From NCBI GenBank assembly GCA_029204225.1, contig CM055097.1:47304617-47368616 (forward strand): DNA of 64,000 nucleotides. The letters are read 5' to 3'. Made by a program: the position numbers and the translations under genes. Below are positions 63,720 through 64,000 of the stretch, one piece after another; within the stretch, counting starts at the first letter, position 1, and each line of letters opens with the position of its first letter. Under the pieces are notes generated by a model, which saw nothing but the letters and a program-made list of their open reading frames with translations, made no database searches and had not been told where the DNA came from. This stretch comes from Diphasiastrum complanatum (taxonomy: Eukaryota; Streptophyta; Lycopodiopsida; Lycopodiales; Lycopodiaceae).

Positions 63720-64000
63720 CATGTGGGTACACTGTCAATGTAGCGAACCTGTCCATCTCAATAAATAACACGCCAGCCTGATGTCTTGGCATCTTGGAAG
63801 GCTTGACGCCTTTCCTCCACTTGGATGTATGTGAGATCATCGTCCATGAAGATTCGTGTATCTTAAGGCTTAGCTCTCTTACGTAGGGCATCTTTGCAGG
63901 TAATAGCTGAGGCAAAACGAATAATCAAGGTAGAATTATCTCGTTTTGTCAGCCATGCAGTATCAAGCCCTTCAACATGGTGGTCCAATGTGGTTTCAAG
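63720..64000 (-). pseudogene. LINE ORF1 C-terminal fragment at the right edge
   Basis: Reading in from the edge: LDTAWLTKRDNSTLIIRFAS, ALRKRAK, a stop, TRIFMDDDLTYIQVEERRQA and RVIYFEMDRFATL. This parallels the intact ORF1 (FDTAWRSKFDDNVLFIKFRS, IYMDDDLTNTQWLARKK, RVVFIDGKPRFFDL). It ends at the joint with gypsy C gag. ORF2 does not follow. Confidence 0.8.

Larger units (their letters stand above)
26872..64000 (+). other. MKK3: MKK3-type MAP kinase kinase gene (5' portion, giant introns)
   Basis: Five exons joined in frame encode 299 residues that follow the Arabidopsis MKK3 order: N-terminal MAG.E...KKLVPL, NLLSRS.GEYNINELGLQK, kinase subdomains I through IX. Exon lengths are 102, 270, 219, 138 and 168 nt, all divisible by three. 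Introns are 10632, 2483, 153 and 15262 bp, plus >7.7 kb after exon 5. The remaining kinase C-lobe and the NTF2-like domain that MKK3 proteins carry must lie beyond the right edge; I found no ILDDP-type exon before 64000. In land plants MKK3 acts in ABA/jasmonate-linked MAPK cascades with group C MAPKs (family knowledge). Confidence 0.92.

Noticed and set aside
1-64000. CRISPR array, bacterial operon or complete organellar insertion
   Set aside because: Direct repeats here are LTRs, minisatellites or dinucleotide tracts. There are no spacer-repeat units, no operon-like gene packing and no rRNA or organellar gene blocks.

Overview
The window is nuclear DNA of a land plant. One host gene can be recognised with confidence: a MAP kinase kinase of the MKK3 type. 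It has plant-style splice sites and introns of 10.6 kb and 15.3 kb that are packed with retrotransposons. Giant TE-filled introns and the dense mix of Ty3/gypsy, Ty1/copia, LINE and SINE-like debris point to a large-genome plant (a fern, another seed-free vascular plant or a gymnosperm). The species cannot be named from the sequence.

Layout. 0-3.3 kb: a copia gag/protease scrap, then a decayed multi-exon methyltransferase-like gene on the minus strand. 3.3-4.2 kb: LTR/leader of another LTR element with a tRNA-Asp-type primer site. 4.27-9.7 kb: a minus-strand copia element fused head to head, through its 5' LTR, to the 3' end of a second copy of the same family, giving a long inverted repeat. 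10-11.9 kb: further LTR-element remains and a (CT)n tract. 11.9-16.9 kb: a decayed minus-strand gypsy element with both LTRs. 17-18.6 kb: two diverged copies of a ~0.55 kb unit. 18.6-23.3 kb: a minus-strand LTR element with ~1.1-1.2 kb LTRs and no coding capacity. 23.3-26.1 kb: (CT)n tracts, two tRNA-promoter-bearing SINE candidates and a minisatellite.

26.87 kb to the right edge is one plus-strand transcription unit, MKK3. Exons lie at 26872-26973, 37606-37875, 40359-40577, 40731-40868 and 56131-56298; the 3' exons are outside the window. All five exons are multiples of three. Intron 1 carries a gypsy element with two 358-bp LTRs and a 5-bp target duplication. Intron 4 separates the two phospho-acceptor positions of the activation loop and carries a head-to-tail chain of LINE copies, one of which (46.9-51.9 kb) has both ORFs open. 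Intron 5 (incomplete) carries more LINE copies and a second gypsy family.

The most unusual signal is the LINE family. Six 3' ends, all on the minus strand, carry the same terminal stem-loop with compensatory base changes, then TTAATA-like sequence, then a (CT)n tract instead of poly(A). In most cases the next element starts directly at that tract, so the copies form a head-to-tail chain. I infer a LINE with a structured 3' recognition hairpin and either a (CT)n tail or (CT)n target preference, re-inserting into the tails of its own kin. A second unusual signal is a ~80-90 bp periodic array built around CCAGCG in the untranslated leaders of two different gypsy elements.
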